57,783 nucleotides of DNA from Bacteroidaceae bacterium (GTDB lineage: Bacteria > Bacteroidota > Bacteroidia > Bacteroidales > Bacteroidaceae), in the NCBI GenBank assembly GCA_024401095.1, contig JAKSLR010000020.1:1-57783 (forward strand), in the 5' to 3' direction. Shown piece after piece: positions 44,791 to 54,229 of the stretch (position 1 is its first letter; each line of letters opens with the position of its first letter). The translations under genes were made by a program, and so were the position numbers. The notes under the pieces were generated by a model. That model did no database searches. It was not told the origin of the DNA and worked only from the letters and a program-made list of their open reading frames with translations.

Positions 44791-46176
44791 ATGTTTAAAC
44801 AAAAGACACTTAAAGGTAGTTTCTCTCTCTGTGGAAAAGGATTGCACACAGGCTTAAACCTTACAGTTACCTTTTATCCAGCTCCTGAGAATCACGGATA
44901 TAAGATAAAGCGTATTGACTTGCCAGAGCAAACCGTCATTGACGCAATCGCAGAAAACGTTGTAGATACCCAACGTGGCACTGTTCTAGCAAATGGAAAC
45001 GCCAGGGTAAGTACTGTTGAACATGCCCTTGCAGCTCTTTATGCTCATGGAATAGACAACTGTTTAATGGAAGTAAACGGTCCAGAATTTCCTATTCTGG
45101 ATGGAAGTGCCATTGAATATGTAAACAAGATCCAACAAATTGGATTAGAAGAACAGAATGCTCCTAAGGATTTTTATGTCATCCACAAGAAAACAGAAAT
45201 AAGAGATGAAAAGACAGGCTCATGCATCACGCTTCTGCCTGATGAAGAGTTCTCTATCACTTCCATGATCTCTTTTGACAGTTCTGTTTTAGCTAGTTCT
45301 TTTGCAACGCTGGATGACATGCAGAACTTTGACAAAGAAATTGCTGCAAGTCGTACTTTCGTCTTTGTACGTGAGATTCAGCCTTTACTGAATGCAGGGC
45401 TAATTAAAGGCGGTGATTTGGATAATGCCATCGTCATCTACGAGAACAAGCTTCCTCAAGAGCAATTTGACAAGCTGGCAGACCTCATCGGAACCTCGCA
45501 TTTAAACGCAGATGAACTTGGTTACATTCAGACAAAACCTTTGGTTTGGAAGAATGAACCTGCACGTCATAAATTACTTGACATCATTGGTGATATGGCT
45601 TTGATTGGCCGACCTATCAAGGGAAGAATTATTGCCACTAGACCAGGCCATACCATCAACAACAAATTTGCCCGTCTCATGCGCAAGGAAATCCGCATGC
45701 ATGAAGTGCAAGCACCTGTTTACGACCCAAACAAGGAACCTGTAATGGACATTAAGCGAATACTGGATTTGCTCCCTCATCGTTTCCCTATGCAGCTTGT
45801 TGATAAGGTCATTGAACTTGGAGCGAATTATATTATTGGAGTAAAGAATGTTACAAACAATGAACCATTCTTCCAAGGTCATTTCCCAAAAGAACCTGTT
45901 ATGCCAGGAGTACTTCAAGTGGAAGCTATGGCTCAGTGTGGCGGTTTGCTAGCTTTGAACAGTGTAGATGACCCAGACAGCTATAGCACTTATTTCTTGA
46001 AGATTGATGGTGTTAAATTCCGTCAGAAAGTTGTCCCTGGCGACACACTTTTGTTCCGTGTTGAACTGACTAGTCCATTACGCAGAGGAATTGCTTCTTT
46101 GAAAGGATACACTTTTGTTGGTGAAACAATTGTTTCTGAAGCATGCTTTACTGCGCAAATTGCAAAGAATAAATAA
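44791..46176 (+). CDS. lpxC/fabZ: LpxC-FabZ fusion: UDP-acyl-GlcNAc deacetylase / hydroxyacyl-ACP dehydratase
   Basis: A 461-residue bifunctional enzyme. Residues 1 to about 305 are LpxC, the committed lipid A step, with zinc ligands in STVEHALAAL (about 78) and HKLLDIIGDMAL (about 259-263) and the catalytic His in ATRPGHTINN. Residues from about 318 are FabZ: LLPHRFPMQLVDKV with the catalytic His (about 329), GHFPKEPVMPGVLQVEAMAQ with the catalytic Glu (about 377). The fusion is the normal Bacteroidota arrangement and ties lipid A to fatty acid supply. It lies 9 nt after lpxD. Confidence 0.96.
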   Translation: MFKQKTLKGSFSLCGKGLHTGLNLTVTFYPAPENHGYKIKRIDLPEQTVIDAIAENVVDTQRGTVLANGNARVSTVEHALAALYAHGIDNCLMEVNGPEFPILDGSAIEYVNKIQQIGLEEQNAPKDFYVIHKKTEIRDEKTGSCITLLPDEEFSITSMISFDSSVLASSFATLDDMQNFDKEIAASRTFVFVREIQPLLNAGLIKGGDLDNAIVIYENKLPQEQFDKLADLIGTSHLNADELGYIQTKPLVWKNEPARHKLLDIIGDMALIGRPIKGRIIATRPGHTINNKFARLMRKEIRMHEVQAPVYDPNKEPVMDIKRILDLLPHRFPMQLVDKVIELGANYIIGVKNVTNNEPFFQGHFPKEPVMPGVLQVEAMAQCGGLLALNSVDDPDSYSTYFLKIDGVKFRQKVVPGDTLLFRVELTSPLRRGIASLKGYTFVGETIVSEACFTAQIAKNK

Positions 46177-46188
46177 AAAAAGAAAGGT

Positions 46189-46962
46189 ATGAGTAAAATC
46201 AGTCCTCTAGCCTATATCGATCCCGAGGCAAAAATTGGAGAGAATTGCGAGATTGGTCCATTTTGCTTCATTGACAAGAATGTTGTAATTGGTGACAATA
46301 ACGTGTTAATGAACAGTGTAACCATTCTTTATGGTGCACGAATTGGCAATGGAAACACCTTTTTCCCAGGTGCCGTCATCAGCGCTATTCCACAAGATTT
46401 GAAATTCCGTGGTGAAGAAACAACCGCGGAAATTGGCAACAATAACAGTATACGTGAAAATGTAACTATCAACCGTGGTACCGCAGCAAAGGGTAAAACT
46501 GTTGTCGGCAGCAATAATCTGCTCATGGAAGGTATGCATGTCGGACACGACTGCATCATCGGAAACGGTTGTATCATTGGAAACCAGACAAAACTAGCAG
46601 GTGAAGTAGAAATTGACGACAATGCTATTTTAAGTTCTACAGTACTTGTTCATCAGTTCACACGAATTGCAGGCTATGTCATGATACAGGGAGGTTCACG
46701 AATCAGCCAAGATATCCCACCATACTCTATGATTGGAAGAGATCCTGCGAAATTCTGTGGCCTGAATCTGGTAGGCCTTCGTCGCAGAGGGTATACGCCT
46801 GAAACCATACAGCAAATTCACGAAGCTTACCGAATGGTATACAATTCTGGTTTGACTGTCAAGGAAGCACTCGAGAAGATAAAGGCAGAACTCCCTGAAA
46901 CCACAGAGACTAAATATATTACAGAATTCATTGAATCATCCAAACGAGGAATAGTCAGATAA
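46189..46962 (+). CDS. lpxA: UDP-N-acetylglucosamine O-acyltransferase
   Basis: A 257-residue LpxA, the first lipid A enzyme. Left-handed beta-helix repeats fill residues 1-185; ENVTINRGTA and the catalytic segment GMHVGHDCIIGN (His about 121) are present, then SMIGRDPAKFCGLNLVGLRRRGY and the C-terminal helical domain. 12 nt after lpxC-fabZ; the following gene starts 2 nt after its stop. Confidence 0.95.
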   Translation: MSKISPLAYIDPEAKIGENCEIGPFCFIDKNVVIGDNNVLMNSVTILYGARIGNGNTFFPGAVISAIPQDLKFRGEETTAEIGNNNSIRENVTINRGTAAKGKTVVGSNNLLMEGMHVGHDCIIGNGCIIGNQTKLAGEVEIDDNAILSSTVLVHQFTRIAGYVMIQGGSRISQDIPPYSMIGRDPAKFCGLNLVGLRRRGYTPETIQQIHEAYRMVYNSGLTVKEALEKIKAELPETTETKYITEFIESSKRGIVR

Positions 46963-46964
46963 TT

Positions 46965-47510
46965 ATGATCTTTACTTTTACTGTTATCTCCGACGAAGTT
47001 GATGGCTTCGTACGCGAAATTAAGATTGATGGCGAAGCAACCTTCGAAGAACTTCACAAGATTATCCTAGATTCTTGTCATTATACCAACGACCAGATGA
47101 CCTCATTCTTCATCTGCAGCGACCAGTGGGAAAAAGAACAAGAGATTACATTGGAAGACATGGGCAACAGTAGTGCCGACGAAGACATTTTCATCATGCG
47201 TGAAACACGCTTGAGTGAACTTCTGGAAGATGAAGGCCAGCGCATGATTTACATCTTCGATCCAATGGCAGATCGCTGTTTCTTCATGGAACTTACTGTT
47301 GTAGAATATAGCAAAAGCCTTAAAGAAGCAAAAGTAAGCCGTCAACACGGCGACGCTCCAAAACAGCTTGTTGATTTCGAAGAAGCCATGAAAAATATGG
47401 GAGGTTCTCTGGATTTAGACGAGAACTTCTATGGAAGTGATGACTTCAGCGAAGACGAGTTTGATCCTGAAGGATTTGAATTCACTGAAGGAAATCCTTT
47501 TGAAGATTAA
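46965..47510 (+). CDS. Plasmid pRiA4b ORF-3 family protein
   Basis: A 181-residue acidic protein similar to the pRiA4b ORF-3 family (PF07929 type): TFEELHKIILDSCHYTNDQM, FFICSDQWEKEQEITLEDM, then VEYSKSLKEAKVSRQHGDAP. The family is named after a plasmid gene and occurs near mobile elements in other bacteria, but here it sits inside a stable lipid A/tRNA cluster with 2 nt after lpxA, so it is probably a chromosomal gene. No function known. The C terminus is highly acidic (EDEFDPEGFEF). Confidence 0.8.
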   Translation: MIFTFTVISDEVDGFVREIKIDGEATFEELHKIILDSCHYTNDQMTSFFICSDQWEKEQEITLEDMGNSSADEDIFIMRETRLSELLEDEGQRMIYIFDPMADRCFFMELTVVEYSKSLKEAKVSRQHGDAPKQLVDFEEAMKNMGGSLDLDENFYGSDDFSEDEFDPEGFEFTEGNPFED

Positions 47511-47525
47511 TAGGAATAGCATTTG

Positions 47526-48422
47526 ATGAAGACGCTGGTGGTTCTTTTAGGTCCCACTGCAGTTGGCAAAACCGAGTTAAGCATCAAACTGGCTGAGCAC
47601 CTGCAATCTCCGATTATTTCGGCAGATTCAAGACAGTTGTTTGCTGAACTCAAAATTGGAACTGCAGCCCCTACTCCAGAACAATTGGCACGTGTCAAAC
47701 ACTATTTCATTGGAACACTCCATCTCACAGATTACTACAGTGCTGCTCAATATGAGCAGGACGTACTCTGTGAGATGGAGCGTTTGTTCTTAACACACGA
47801 CACACTACTTATGACAGGAGGCAGCATGATGTATATCGATGCTGTGACGAAAGGCATTGATGACATCCCAACTGTTGATGCAGAAACACGAAACATGGTT
47901 AAGGAACACTTCGAGAAAGATGGATTAGAAGCATTGACAGCAGAATTAAAAATGCTTGATCCAGAATACTACGATGTGGTTGACTTAAAAAATCACAAAC
48001 GAGTCATTCATGCCTTGGAAATCTGCTATATGACAGGAAAAACCTTCACAAGCTTCCGTAAAGCAGAAATAAAACAACGCCCATTTCGTATTGTTCTAAT
48101 AGGACTCCAACGCCCACGAGAAGAATTATTCTACAGAATAGGATTACGTGTTGATCAAATGATAGAAGAAGGTCTTATAGAAGAGGTAAAAAGCGTCCTT
48201 CCATACCGAGAACTTAATTCTCTGAACACTGTAGGTTACAAAGAATTGTTTCAATACATCGACGGTGAATGGAATCTGGACATGGCCATAGAAAAGATTA
48301 AACGAAACACACGTGTTTACGCAAAAAAACAGATGACCTGGTTCAAGAAAAATGAGAACATTAAATGGTTTCATCCTAATGAAAGTGATGCTATAATTGA
48401 GTATATTGACAACCTAAGTTGA
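47526..48422 (+). CDS. miaA: tRNA dimethylallyltransferase
   Basis: A 298-residue MiaA that adds the isopentenyl group to A37 of tRNAs reading UNN codons. Walker A is [10 protein letters not shown] (about 7-16), followed by ISADSRQLF and later [12 protein letters not shown] (substrate entry), [10 protein letters not shown] and the basic [17 protein letters not shown] at 47526 is used; an in-frame TTG lies immediately before it. The stop is 4 nt from the PBP1A ATG. Confidence 0.95.
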   Translation: MKTLVVLLGPTAVGKTELSIKLAEHLQSPIISADSRQLFAELKIGTAAPTPEQLARVKHYFIGTLHLTDYYSAAQYEQDVLCEMERLFLTHDTLLMTGGSMMYIDAVTKGIDDIPTVDAETRNMVKEHFEKDGLEALTAELKMLDPEYYDVVDLKNHKRVIHALEICYMTGKTFTSFRKAEIKQRPFRIVLIGLQRPREELFYRIGLRVDQMIEEGLIEEVKSVLPYRELNSLNTVGYKELFQYIDGEWNLDMAIEKIKRNTRVYAKKQMTWFKKNENIKWFHPNESDAIIEYIDNLS

Positions 48423-48426
48423 CTCT

Positions 48427-50796
48427 ATGGCAGATTCAAAAATATTAAAACTGTTAGCAGCCCCATTTAAGGGATATGCTCATCTCTACATTGGCAAGCC
48501 ATGGTGGAGAAAACTGATTACGACAGTACTTTCTGTCATTGTTTTCTTCCTATTCTTCTTACTTGCTGTAGATAACAACTTTCTTTGGCTGTTTGGAAAA
48601 TCGCCAAGTATGCAAGCCATTTCAAACCCCATTGTCAATGAAGCCTCCATGCTTTATAGTGCCGATGGTAAATTACTAGGTAAATACTTCAACGAAAATC
48701 GTTCTCCCGTAACCTATGAAGAGATCAGTCCAATCTTGATAGAAACTCTTATCAACACTGAGGATGAACGATTCTATAAACATAAAGGTATCGATTTTGT
48801 AGGTCTGACTGCTGCAGCTAAAGATATAGCCAAAGGAAGAGGACGAGGTGCATCGACCATCACCCAGCAGCTTGTCAAAAATATGTTCCGTGTACGAACA
48901 GAATACTCTACAGGACTTTGTGGAAAAGTTCCCGGTTTAAAACTTTTTATTCAAAAAATGAAAGAATGGATTTCTGCAACAAAGATTGAAGCCAAATTCA
49001 ACAAGCAAGAAATTCTTACCATGTACTTAAATACAGTAGACTTTGGTTCAAATGCTTTTGGTATTAAGACAGCGGCAAAAACTTATTTTAATACAACCCC
49101 AGATCAGTTGAACTACGAACAGAGTGCAGTTCTTGTCGGTTTATTGAAAGCAACTACCACTTACAATCCAAAACTTAACCCTAAGAACAGTTTAAAGCGA
49201 CGAAATGTTGTACTGGCTAACATGCTGAGTCACAAGGCTATTACTAAAAAGCAATATGACTCACTGACCCAAATTCCTATTCATTTAAACTATTCTGTAG
49301 AGAACAACTATGACGGACAGGCTCTCTATTTCCGACAAGCAGTAGCAAACTATTTGAGAGACTGGTGCAAGAATAACGGTTATGATCTTTATGCTGATGG
49401 TTTGAAAATCTACACAACTATTGATACCCGTCTACAAAAATACGCAGAAGAGGCTGCCTTGAAACAAATGAAAGAACTGCAGGATAAGTTTGATGACCAT
49501 TGGCAGAACATGGAACCTTGGCGAGATGAACGAGGTCAAGTAATTCCGAATTTCATTGAAGATTTATCTAAGAAAAGCATCTATTATAAGATGCTGGATG
49601 ATAAATATGACGGCAACAAAGATTCGATAGACCTCTATATGAACAAACCTCATAAGACCAAGGTCTTTACATACAAAGGCGTTAAAGACACCCTTATGAG
49701 CACCATGGATTCCCTTCGCTATACAGAACGTTTCCTGCACTGCAGCTTTGTAGCCATGGAACCACAAACCAGTGAAGTAAAAGCCTGGGTCGGTGACCTG
49801 AATTTCGAAGCATGGAAATATGACAAAGTAACAGGTAATCGCCAACCAGGCTCTACATTCAAGCTTTTTGTCTATACAGAAGCGATGAATCAAGGATTGA
49901 CACAATTCAGCAGAAGAACAGATTCATATTACGCTGTTACCATGGAAGGAGACGACGGGAAAAAGACCACTTGGGCTCCACATAACGCCAACGGGTATAG
50001 CACCGGCGAAAATATGACATTACGACGCGCATTTGCTCAAAGTGTAAACACCATCGCAGCCAAGTTAGGAATGGAAGTTGGAATCAACAACGTCATCAAG
50101 ACTGCTCATGCCATGGGTATCAAATCCAAATTGGAAAACGTGCCTTCTGTAAGTCTCGGTTCTAGCGATGTCAATCTTCTTGAATTAATAAATGGCTATT
50201 GTACTGTAGTAAACGATGGAAAACATATAGAACCAGTACTTGTAACAAAGATATTGGATCGCGATGGTAAAATCATTTACAAAGCTGATGAGAGGCCAAA
50301 ACAAGTCATACCTTACCGCTCTGCCTGGATGATGCAGCAGTTATTGTTAGCTGGTATGCGAGAATATGGAGGAACATCACAGGCCTTATGGAGATTCAAT
50401 ATTCACAACTATGACACAGATTTCGGAGGAAAGACAGGAACTTCAAGTAACCATTCCGATGCCTGGTACATTGGCACTACAAGAAACCTGGTTGCTGGAG
50501 CATGGGTTGGAGGAGAATATCGTTGTATTCACTTCCGTACAGGCGAATTAGGACAAGGTAGCAGGACCGCACTTCCTATTTTTGGCTATTTCATGGAAAA
50601 AGTATTGAAAGACCCGGAGTTTGCCAAATATAAAGGGAAATTCCCGAAGGAACCATTAGAAGACTTAGGAGATATTCAGATGGATTCTTACGACTACGAG
50701 CGAAGTGATTCTGATTCCATTTTAATACTGAGGCCCGATAGTATAATGAGCTATCCTATAGAAGAAGAAATACTAAAAGCAGACACCATTTATTAG
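48427..50796 (+). CDS. Penicillin-binding protein 1A
   Basis: A 789-residue bifunctional peptidoglycan synthase. A membrane helix (about 30-52) is followed by the glycosyltransferase domain with NTEDERFYKHKG (catalytic Glu about 113) and GRGASTITQQLVKN, then the transpeptidase with the active Ser in RQPGSTFKLF (STFK about 476), SVN near 540, and KTGTSSNHSDAW (about 668). The C terminus is acidic. It builds and cross-links the cell wall at the inner membrane. Last gene of the lpxD cluster; followed by a bidirectional hairpin. Confidence 0.95.
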   Translation: MADSKILKLLAAPFKGYAHLYIGKPWWRKLITTVLSVIVFFLFFLLAVDNNFLWLFGKSPSMQAISNPIVNEASMLYSADGKLLGKYFNENRSPVTYEEISPILIETLINTEDERFYKHKGIDFVGLTAAAKDIAKGRGRGASTITQQLVKNMFRVRTEYSTGLCGKVPGLKLFIQKMKEWISATKIEAKFNKQEILTMYLNTVDFGSNAFGIKTAAKTYFNTTPDQLNYEQSAVLVGLLKATTTYNPKLNPKNSLKRRNVVLANMLSHKAITKKQYDSLTQIPIHLNYSVENNYDGQALYFRQAVANYLRDWCKNNGYDLYADGLKIYTTIDTRLQKYAEEAALKQMKELQDKFDDHWQNMEPWRDERGQVIPNFIEDLSKKSIYYKMLDDKYDGNKDSIDLYMNKPHKTKVFTYKGVKDTLMSTMDSLRYTERFLHCSFVAMEPQTSEVKAWVGDLNFEAWKYDKVTGNRQPGSTFKLFVYTEAMNQGLTQFSRRTDSYYAVTMEGDDGKKTTWAPHNANGYSTGENMTLRRAFAQSVNTIAAKLGMEVGINNVIKTAHAMGIKSKLENVPSVSLGSSDVNLLELINGYCTVVNDGKHIEPVLVTKILDRDGKIIYKADERPKQVIPYRSAWMMQQLLLAGMREYGGTSQALWRFNIHNYDTDFGGKTGTSSNHSDAWYIGTTRNLVAGAWVGGEYRCIHFRTGELGQGSRTALPIFGYFMEKVLKDPEFAKYKGKFPKEPLEDLGDIQMDSYDYERSDSDSILILRPDSIMSYPIEEEILKADTIY

Positions 50797-50811
50797 TGTT
50801 TATTTTTACAT

Positions 50812-50849
50812 AAAAAAGGGCTGTACTCTTTCGAGAACAGCCTTTTTTA
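50812..50849 (+). terminator. Bidirectional terminator between PBP1A and a minus-strand small gene
   Basis: AAAAAAGGgCTGTaCTC / GAGaACAGCCTTTTTT stem with one bulge, a TTTC loop, and T runs in both directions. It ends the PBP1A operon and the convergent 31-residue gene. Confidence 0.8.
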
Positions 50850-50869
50850 TTCATTTTTCATCTGCTTGT

Positions 50870-50965
50870 TTACTTAACAATCCATTGTCCCAAAATAGGA
50901 CCCAGAAGCTCTAAAGTACAATCAAAAAGCTTCTCTCGGAAAATCTGGAATGATTCAAAAACCAT
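50870..50965 (-). CDS. Putative 31-residue small protein
   Basis: ATG at 50965 opens a 31-codon frame starting MVFESFQIFREKLFDC and ending GPILGQWIVK. It is amphipathic/hydrophobic with one Cys and no signal peptide. A TAACTTTG promoter (51015-51022) gives a leader of about 45 nt with purine-rich AAGGTTAACAAG near the end, and the hairpin at 50812-50849 ends the unit, so promoter, frame and terminator all fit a transcript of about 200 nt. An alternative is a small regulatory RNA with a chance frame. Confidence 0.5.
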   Translation of the reverse strand: MVFESFQIFREKLFDCTLELLGPILGQWIVK

Positions 50966-51014
50966 AATACAATCTTGTTAACCTTAAAATTTCACCTTAT
51001 CAAAAAACACAATG

Positions 51015-51022
51015 CAAAGTTA
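51015..51022 (-). promoter_or_regulatory. Promoter -7 element TAACTTTG
   Basis: TAnnTTTG consensus on the minus strand, pointing away from the helicase gene and having no other gene to serve than the 31-residue frame. Confidence 0.6.
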
Positions 51023-51076
51023 ACCGGTTTTGTGAAATCCATGCAAAAAGAATAGGATATATTCCATAAAATATCG

Positions 51077-51084
51077 TATTTTTG
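51077..51084 (+). promoter_or_regulatory. Promoter -7 element TATTTTTG
   Basis: TAnnTTTG consensus 22-29 nt upstream of the helicase ATG at 51106. Confidence 0.7.
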
Positions 51085-51105
51085 TGACCTAAATCAAGAG
51101 TGAAA

Positions 51106-53115
51106 ATGGACATAAAAGAGATAGACACCAATAACCCTGAATTCCAGACAGCCTTGAAGCTGATTCAATATACACACCATTCCGTTTTTCTGACAGGAAA
51201 GGCTGGTACAGGTAAGTCTACCTTTTTAAAATATGTGTGTGCACATACGAAAAAGAAACATGTGGTTCTGGCCCCTACCGGCATTGCTGCCATCAATGCA
51301 GGAGGCTCCACACTACACAGTTTCTTTAAGCTACCGTTCCATCCACTTCTCCCCGATGACCAACAGTACTCTTATCGGAAAATAAAGGATACACTAAAAT
51401 ACAATCAAGCCACACGTAAACTTCTTCAAGAAGTAGAACTCATCATTATCGATGAGATTTCCATGGTTAGGGCAGACATTATCGACTTTATTGACAAGGT
51501 ATTACGTGTCTATACACGCAATATGCGTGAACCTTTTGGTGGGAAGCAAATGCTGTTAGTTGGCGATGTATTCCAGCTGGAGCCTGTAGTGAAAGCTGAT
51601 GAGCGCGACTTACTGAGCAGGTTCTACCCAAACCCTTATTTCTTTTCTGCACATATATTCAACCAGATGGAATTGGTTTCCATCGAACTTAGGAAAGTTT
51701 ATCGTCAGAAAGATCCTGTCTTTGTTAACGTATTGGATCATATCCGTACAAACACAGTTGGTCTACCGGACCTTCAGCTGCTGAACACCCGCTACGAAGC
51801 AGAATTCAAAGGAAATCATGCAGAAATGTTCATTACATTGGCCACTCGACGAGACAACGTTGATTTCATAAACGACCAGAAGTTGAAAGAGTTGCCCGAT
51901 GAACCCATTATCTTTGAAGGTGAAATACGAGGAGAATTCCCAGAATCCTCTCTCCCTACACTGATGCAACTAGAGCTCAAAGTTGGAGCACAGATTATTT
52001 TCATAAAAAATGATCAGGAAAAGCAATGGGTCAATGGTACAATCGGAACCATTGAAGGCATTGACGAAGAAGCACAGCTACTCTACATCATAACAGAAGA
52101 TGGCAGAGCATGTGAAGTCAGAAAAGAAAGTTGGAGTAATGTTCGTTATTCTTTCAATGAAAAAGAAAAGAAAATTGAAGAGGAAGAATTAGGCGTATTC
52201 ATTCAGTTCCCAATCCGTTTGGCTTGGGCTATAACCATACACAAGAGCCAAGGTTTGACTTTTAGCAGAGTTGCCATAGACTTCACCGGAGGCGTATTTG
52301 CAGGCGGACAAGCTTACGTGGCTCTTTCCCGTTGTACATCACTGGATGGATTATGCCTGAAAAAGGAAATCCAACGAAATGACGTGTTCGTGCGTCCAGA
52401 CATTGTTAATTTTGCAAAGAGGTTCAATGACCAACAAGCTGTGGAACGAGCCATGAAACAAGCTCAGGCCGATGTGCATTACGAGAATACTGTAGCCCTA
52501 TTCAATGAAGGGAAATTTACAGAGATGCTCGATGAATTCTTCCGCGCCATTCGTTCACGCTATGACATAGAGAAACCTCTCATTAAACGGTTTATCGCAA
52601 AAAAACTGAACGTTATTAATAAGCTAAAGGCTGAAAACACAGAATTAAGAAAGCAACTACAGGAAAAACAGGAAACGCTTATAGAAGTAGCTCAGGAATA
52701 CTATGAATTGGGAAACATGTGCATTACAGAAGCTCACGATTCCCAAGCTGCTCTTAAAAACTACGAGAAAGCCTTGAAACTAAACCCCATGTTCATGGAT
52801 GCCTTAGTGCGTAAAGGAATCACTTTGGATAACCTGGGGGATCACCACGAAGCATGCGCTTGCTACAATAAGGTAATAGAAATAGCACCTGGAAATTTTA
52901 AAGCTTATTATAACCGGGGAAAAAGTCGCCTGGCACAAAATCTTCCAGAAGAAGCTGCAGCCGACTTTGACAAAGCTACCAGTTTAAAGCCCAAGAATGC
53001 CAATGCCCATCAGAAATTCGGTGATGCCCTCTCACTTTGTGGCAAAGAAGAGGAAGCCGCATTGCAATGGGCTATAGCCGAAGGATTGAGGGAAAGAAAG
53101 AAAACTAAAGAATAA
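51106..53115 (+). CDS. Pif1/RecD-like helicase with C-terminal TPR repeats
   Basis: A 669-residue protein. The N-terminal two-thirds is an SF1B helicase: Walker A LTGKAGTGKSTF (about 30-40), LAPTGIAAINAGGSTLHSFF, Walker B IIIDEISMV (about 110), LLVGDVFQLEPVV and the C-terminal motif AITIHKSQGLTF and YVALSRCTS (about 375-415). A coiled coil (about 505-540) leads to three TPR-like units (ALKNYEKALKLNP, ACYNKVIEIAPGN, AADFDKATSLKPKN; about 550-660). TPR fusion suggests protein partners. GTG at 51100 is a possible alternative start. Overlaps the convergent radical SAM gene by 11 nt. Confidence 0.88.
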   Translation: MDIKEIDTNNPEFQTALKLIQYTHHSVFLTGKAGTGKSTFLKYVCAHTKKKHVVLAPTGIAAINAGGSTLHSFFKLPFHPLLPDDQQYSYRKIKDTLKYNQATRKLLQEVELIIIDEISMVRADIIDFIDKVLRVYTRNMREPFGGKQMLLVGDVFQLEPVVKADERDLLSRFYPNPYFFSAHIFNQMELVSIELRKVYRQKDPVFVNVLDHIRTNTVGLPDLQLLNTRYEAEFKGNHAEMFITLATRRDNVDFINDQKLKELPDEPIIFEGEIRGEFPESSLPTLMQLELKVGAQIIFIKNDQEKQWVNGTIGTIEGIDEEAQLLYIITEDGRACEVRKESWSNVRYSFNEKEKKIEEEELGVFIQFPIRLAWAITIHKSQGLTFSRVAIDFTGGVFAGGQAYVALSRCTSLDGLCLKKEIQRNDVFVRPDIVNFAKRFNDQQAVERAMKQAQADVHYENTVALFNEGKFTEMLDEFFRAIRSRYDIEKPLIKRFIAKKLNVINKLKAENTELRKQLQEKQETLIEVAQEYYELGNMCITEAHDSQAALKNYEKALKLNPMFMDALVRKGITLDNLGDHHEACACYNKVIEIAPGNFKAYYNRGKSRLAQNLPEEAAADFDKATSLKPKNANAHQKFGDALSLCGKEEEAALQWAIAEGLRERKKTKE

Positions 53116-53998
53116 TGCCCCTTGCCCGAGCTGCCTTTTTTACCTTATCGGCAAACTCATGGTTTTTCAATCCCCAGTCTGGAGCAATAAGCAAACTCTT
53201 TGGCGATTGAGAAACAAAACGTTCCATTACCAGATGATCCGGCAAAAACTGGATATAGTCTAAAACCAATTCTATATACTCATCAGCACTATATAAATGA
53301 AACATTTCGGGATGCTCTTCATATTCCTTGGCCATACGAGTACCCCGGATCAACTGCAGCTGGTGTAATTTCAGCGTTGTAATGGGTAAGTTGGCTATCA
53401 CTTGAGCCTGACGCATCAGCTCATCGTGCTCCTCACCTGGCAATCCAAGTATCATGTGTATTCCTACCTTTATGCCTCTTTCACTTGTACGGCGTATGGC
53501 TTCGCAGGCACATTCAAAGGTATGCCCACGATTAATGCGTACCAGAGTCTCATTATTTGCGCTCTCCACACCATATTCCACAATCAGGAAGGTTCGCTTG
53601 TTCAAGTCTGTCAGATAATCCAGCAGATCATCAGGCATACAGTCAGGACGGGTTCCAATGACCAAGCCAACCACATCGGGAACCTGAAGAGCTTCTTCAT
53701 ATTTACGCTTTAGTTCTTGTAATTCACCGTAAGTATTGGTATAAGCCTGAAAGTACGCCAAGTACTTCATGGTTGGATATTTGCGGGAAAAGAACCGTTT
53801 TCCTTCTTCCAGCTGAGCCGTTACCGACTTATCTGTAGTGCAATATTCCGGATTGAAAGTTTGATTATTACAATAGGTACATCCGCCTGTTCCAACTGTT
53901 CCGTCACGGTTAGGACAGGTGAATCCTGCATGAATAGCAATCTTCTGAACCTTAAAATCAGGGAATTGCTCCTTTAAGAATGTACCATAGTCACGCAT
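53105..53998 (-). CDS. TIGR01212 family radical SAM protein (YhcC-like)
   Basis: A 297-residue radical SAM enzyme of the YhcC/TIGR01212 family. The cluster-binding Cys residues are C28, C40 and C43 (TCPNRDGTVGTGGCTYCNNQ), an unusual wide first spacing characteristic of this family. LVIGTRPDCMPDDLLDYL and GIKVGIHMILGLPGEEHDE follow in the barrel. Function unknown; its reaction has not been assigned as far as I know. It ends inside the helicase 3' end (11-nt overlap). Confidence 0.9.
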   Translation of the reverse strand: MRDYGTFLKEQFPDFKVQKIAIHAGFTCPNRDGTVGTGGCTYCNNQTFNPEYCTTDKSVTAQLEEGKRFFSRKYPTMKYLAYFQAYTNTYGELQELKRKYEEALQVPDVVGLVIGTRPDCMPDDLLDYLTDLNKRTFLIVEYGVESANNETLVRINRGHTFECACEAIRRTSERGIKVGIHMILGLPGEEHDELMRQAQVIANLPITTLKLHQLQLIRGTRMAKEYEEHPEMFHLYSADEYIELVLDYIQFLPDHLVMERFVSQSPKSLLIAPDWGLKNHEFADKVKKAARARGIIL

Positions 53999-54020
53999 AT
54001 CACTCTTTCACTTGCATCTG

Positions 54021-54028
54021 CAAAGGTA
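54021..54028 (-). promoter_or_regulatory. Promoter -7 element TACCTTTG
   Basis: TAnnTTTG consensus on the minus strand 23-30 nt upstream of the radical SAM ATG. Confidence 0.7.
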
Positions 54029-54153
54029 GAACTTTTTCAACGAAAAAACGATTGTTGGCGATTCCATTTTTACAAATTATAAGTTTGCCTAAAATTATTA
54101 TCTTTTTACATAAAATAATTCAGTAAAAAGTTTCTTTTTAAATGTAATTATGG

Positions 54154-54161
54154 TATCTTTG
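54154..54161 (+). promoter_or_regulatory. Promoter -7 element TATCTTTG
   Basis: TAnnTTTG consensus about 69 nt upstream of the 55-residue membrane protein. The leader holds the interrupted palindrome GCGTC-T-GACGC at 54175-54185. Confidence 0.65.
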
Positions 54162-54229
54162 CAATAGAAATAAAGCGTCTGACGCAAAGGTCAACGCAGG
54201 AGTAGTAACAATTTAAAAGAACTTGAATT

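Noticed and set aside
44791..46176. lpxC-fabZ fusion as a novelty
   Set aside because: This fusion is the established arrangement in Bacteroidota.
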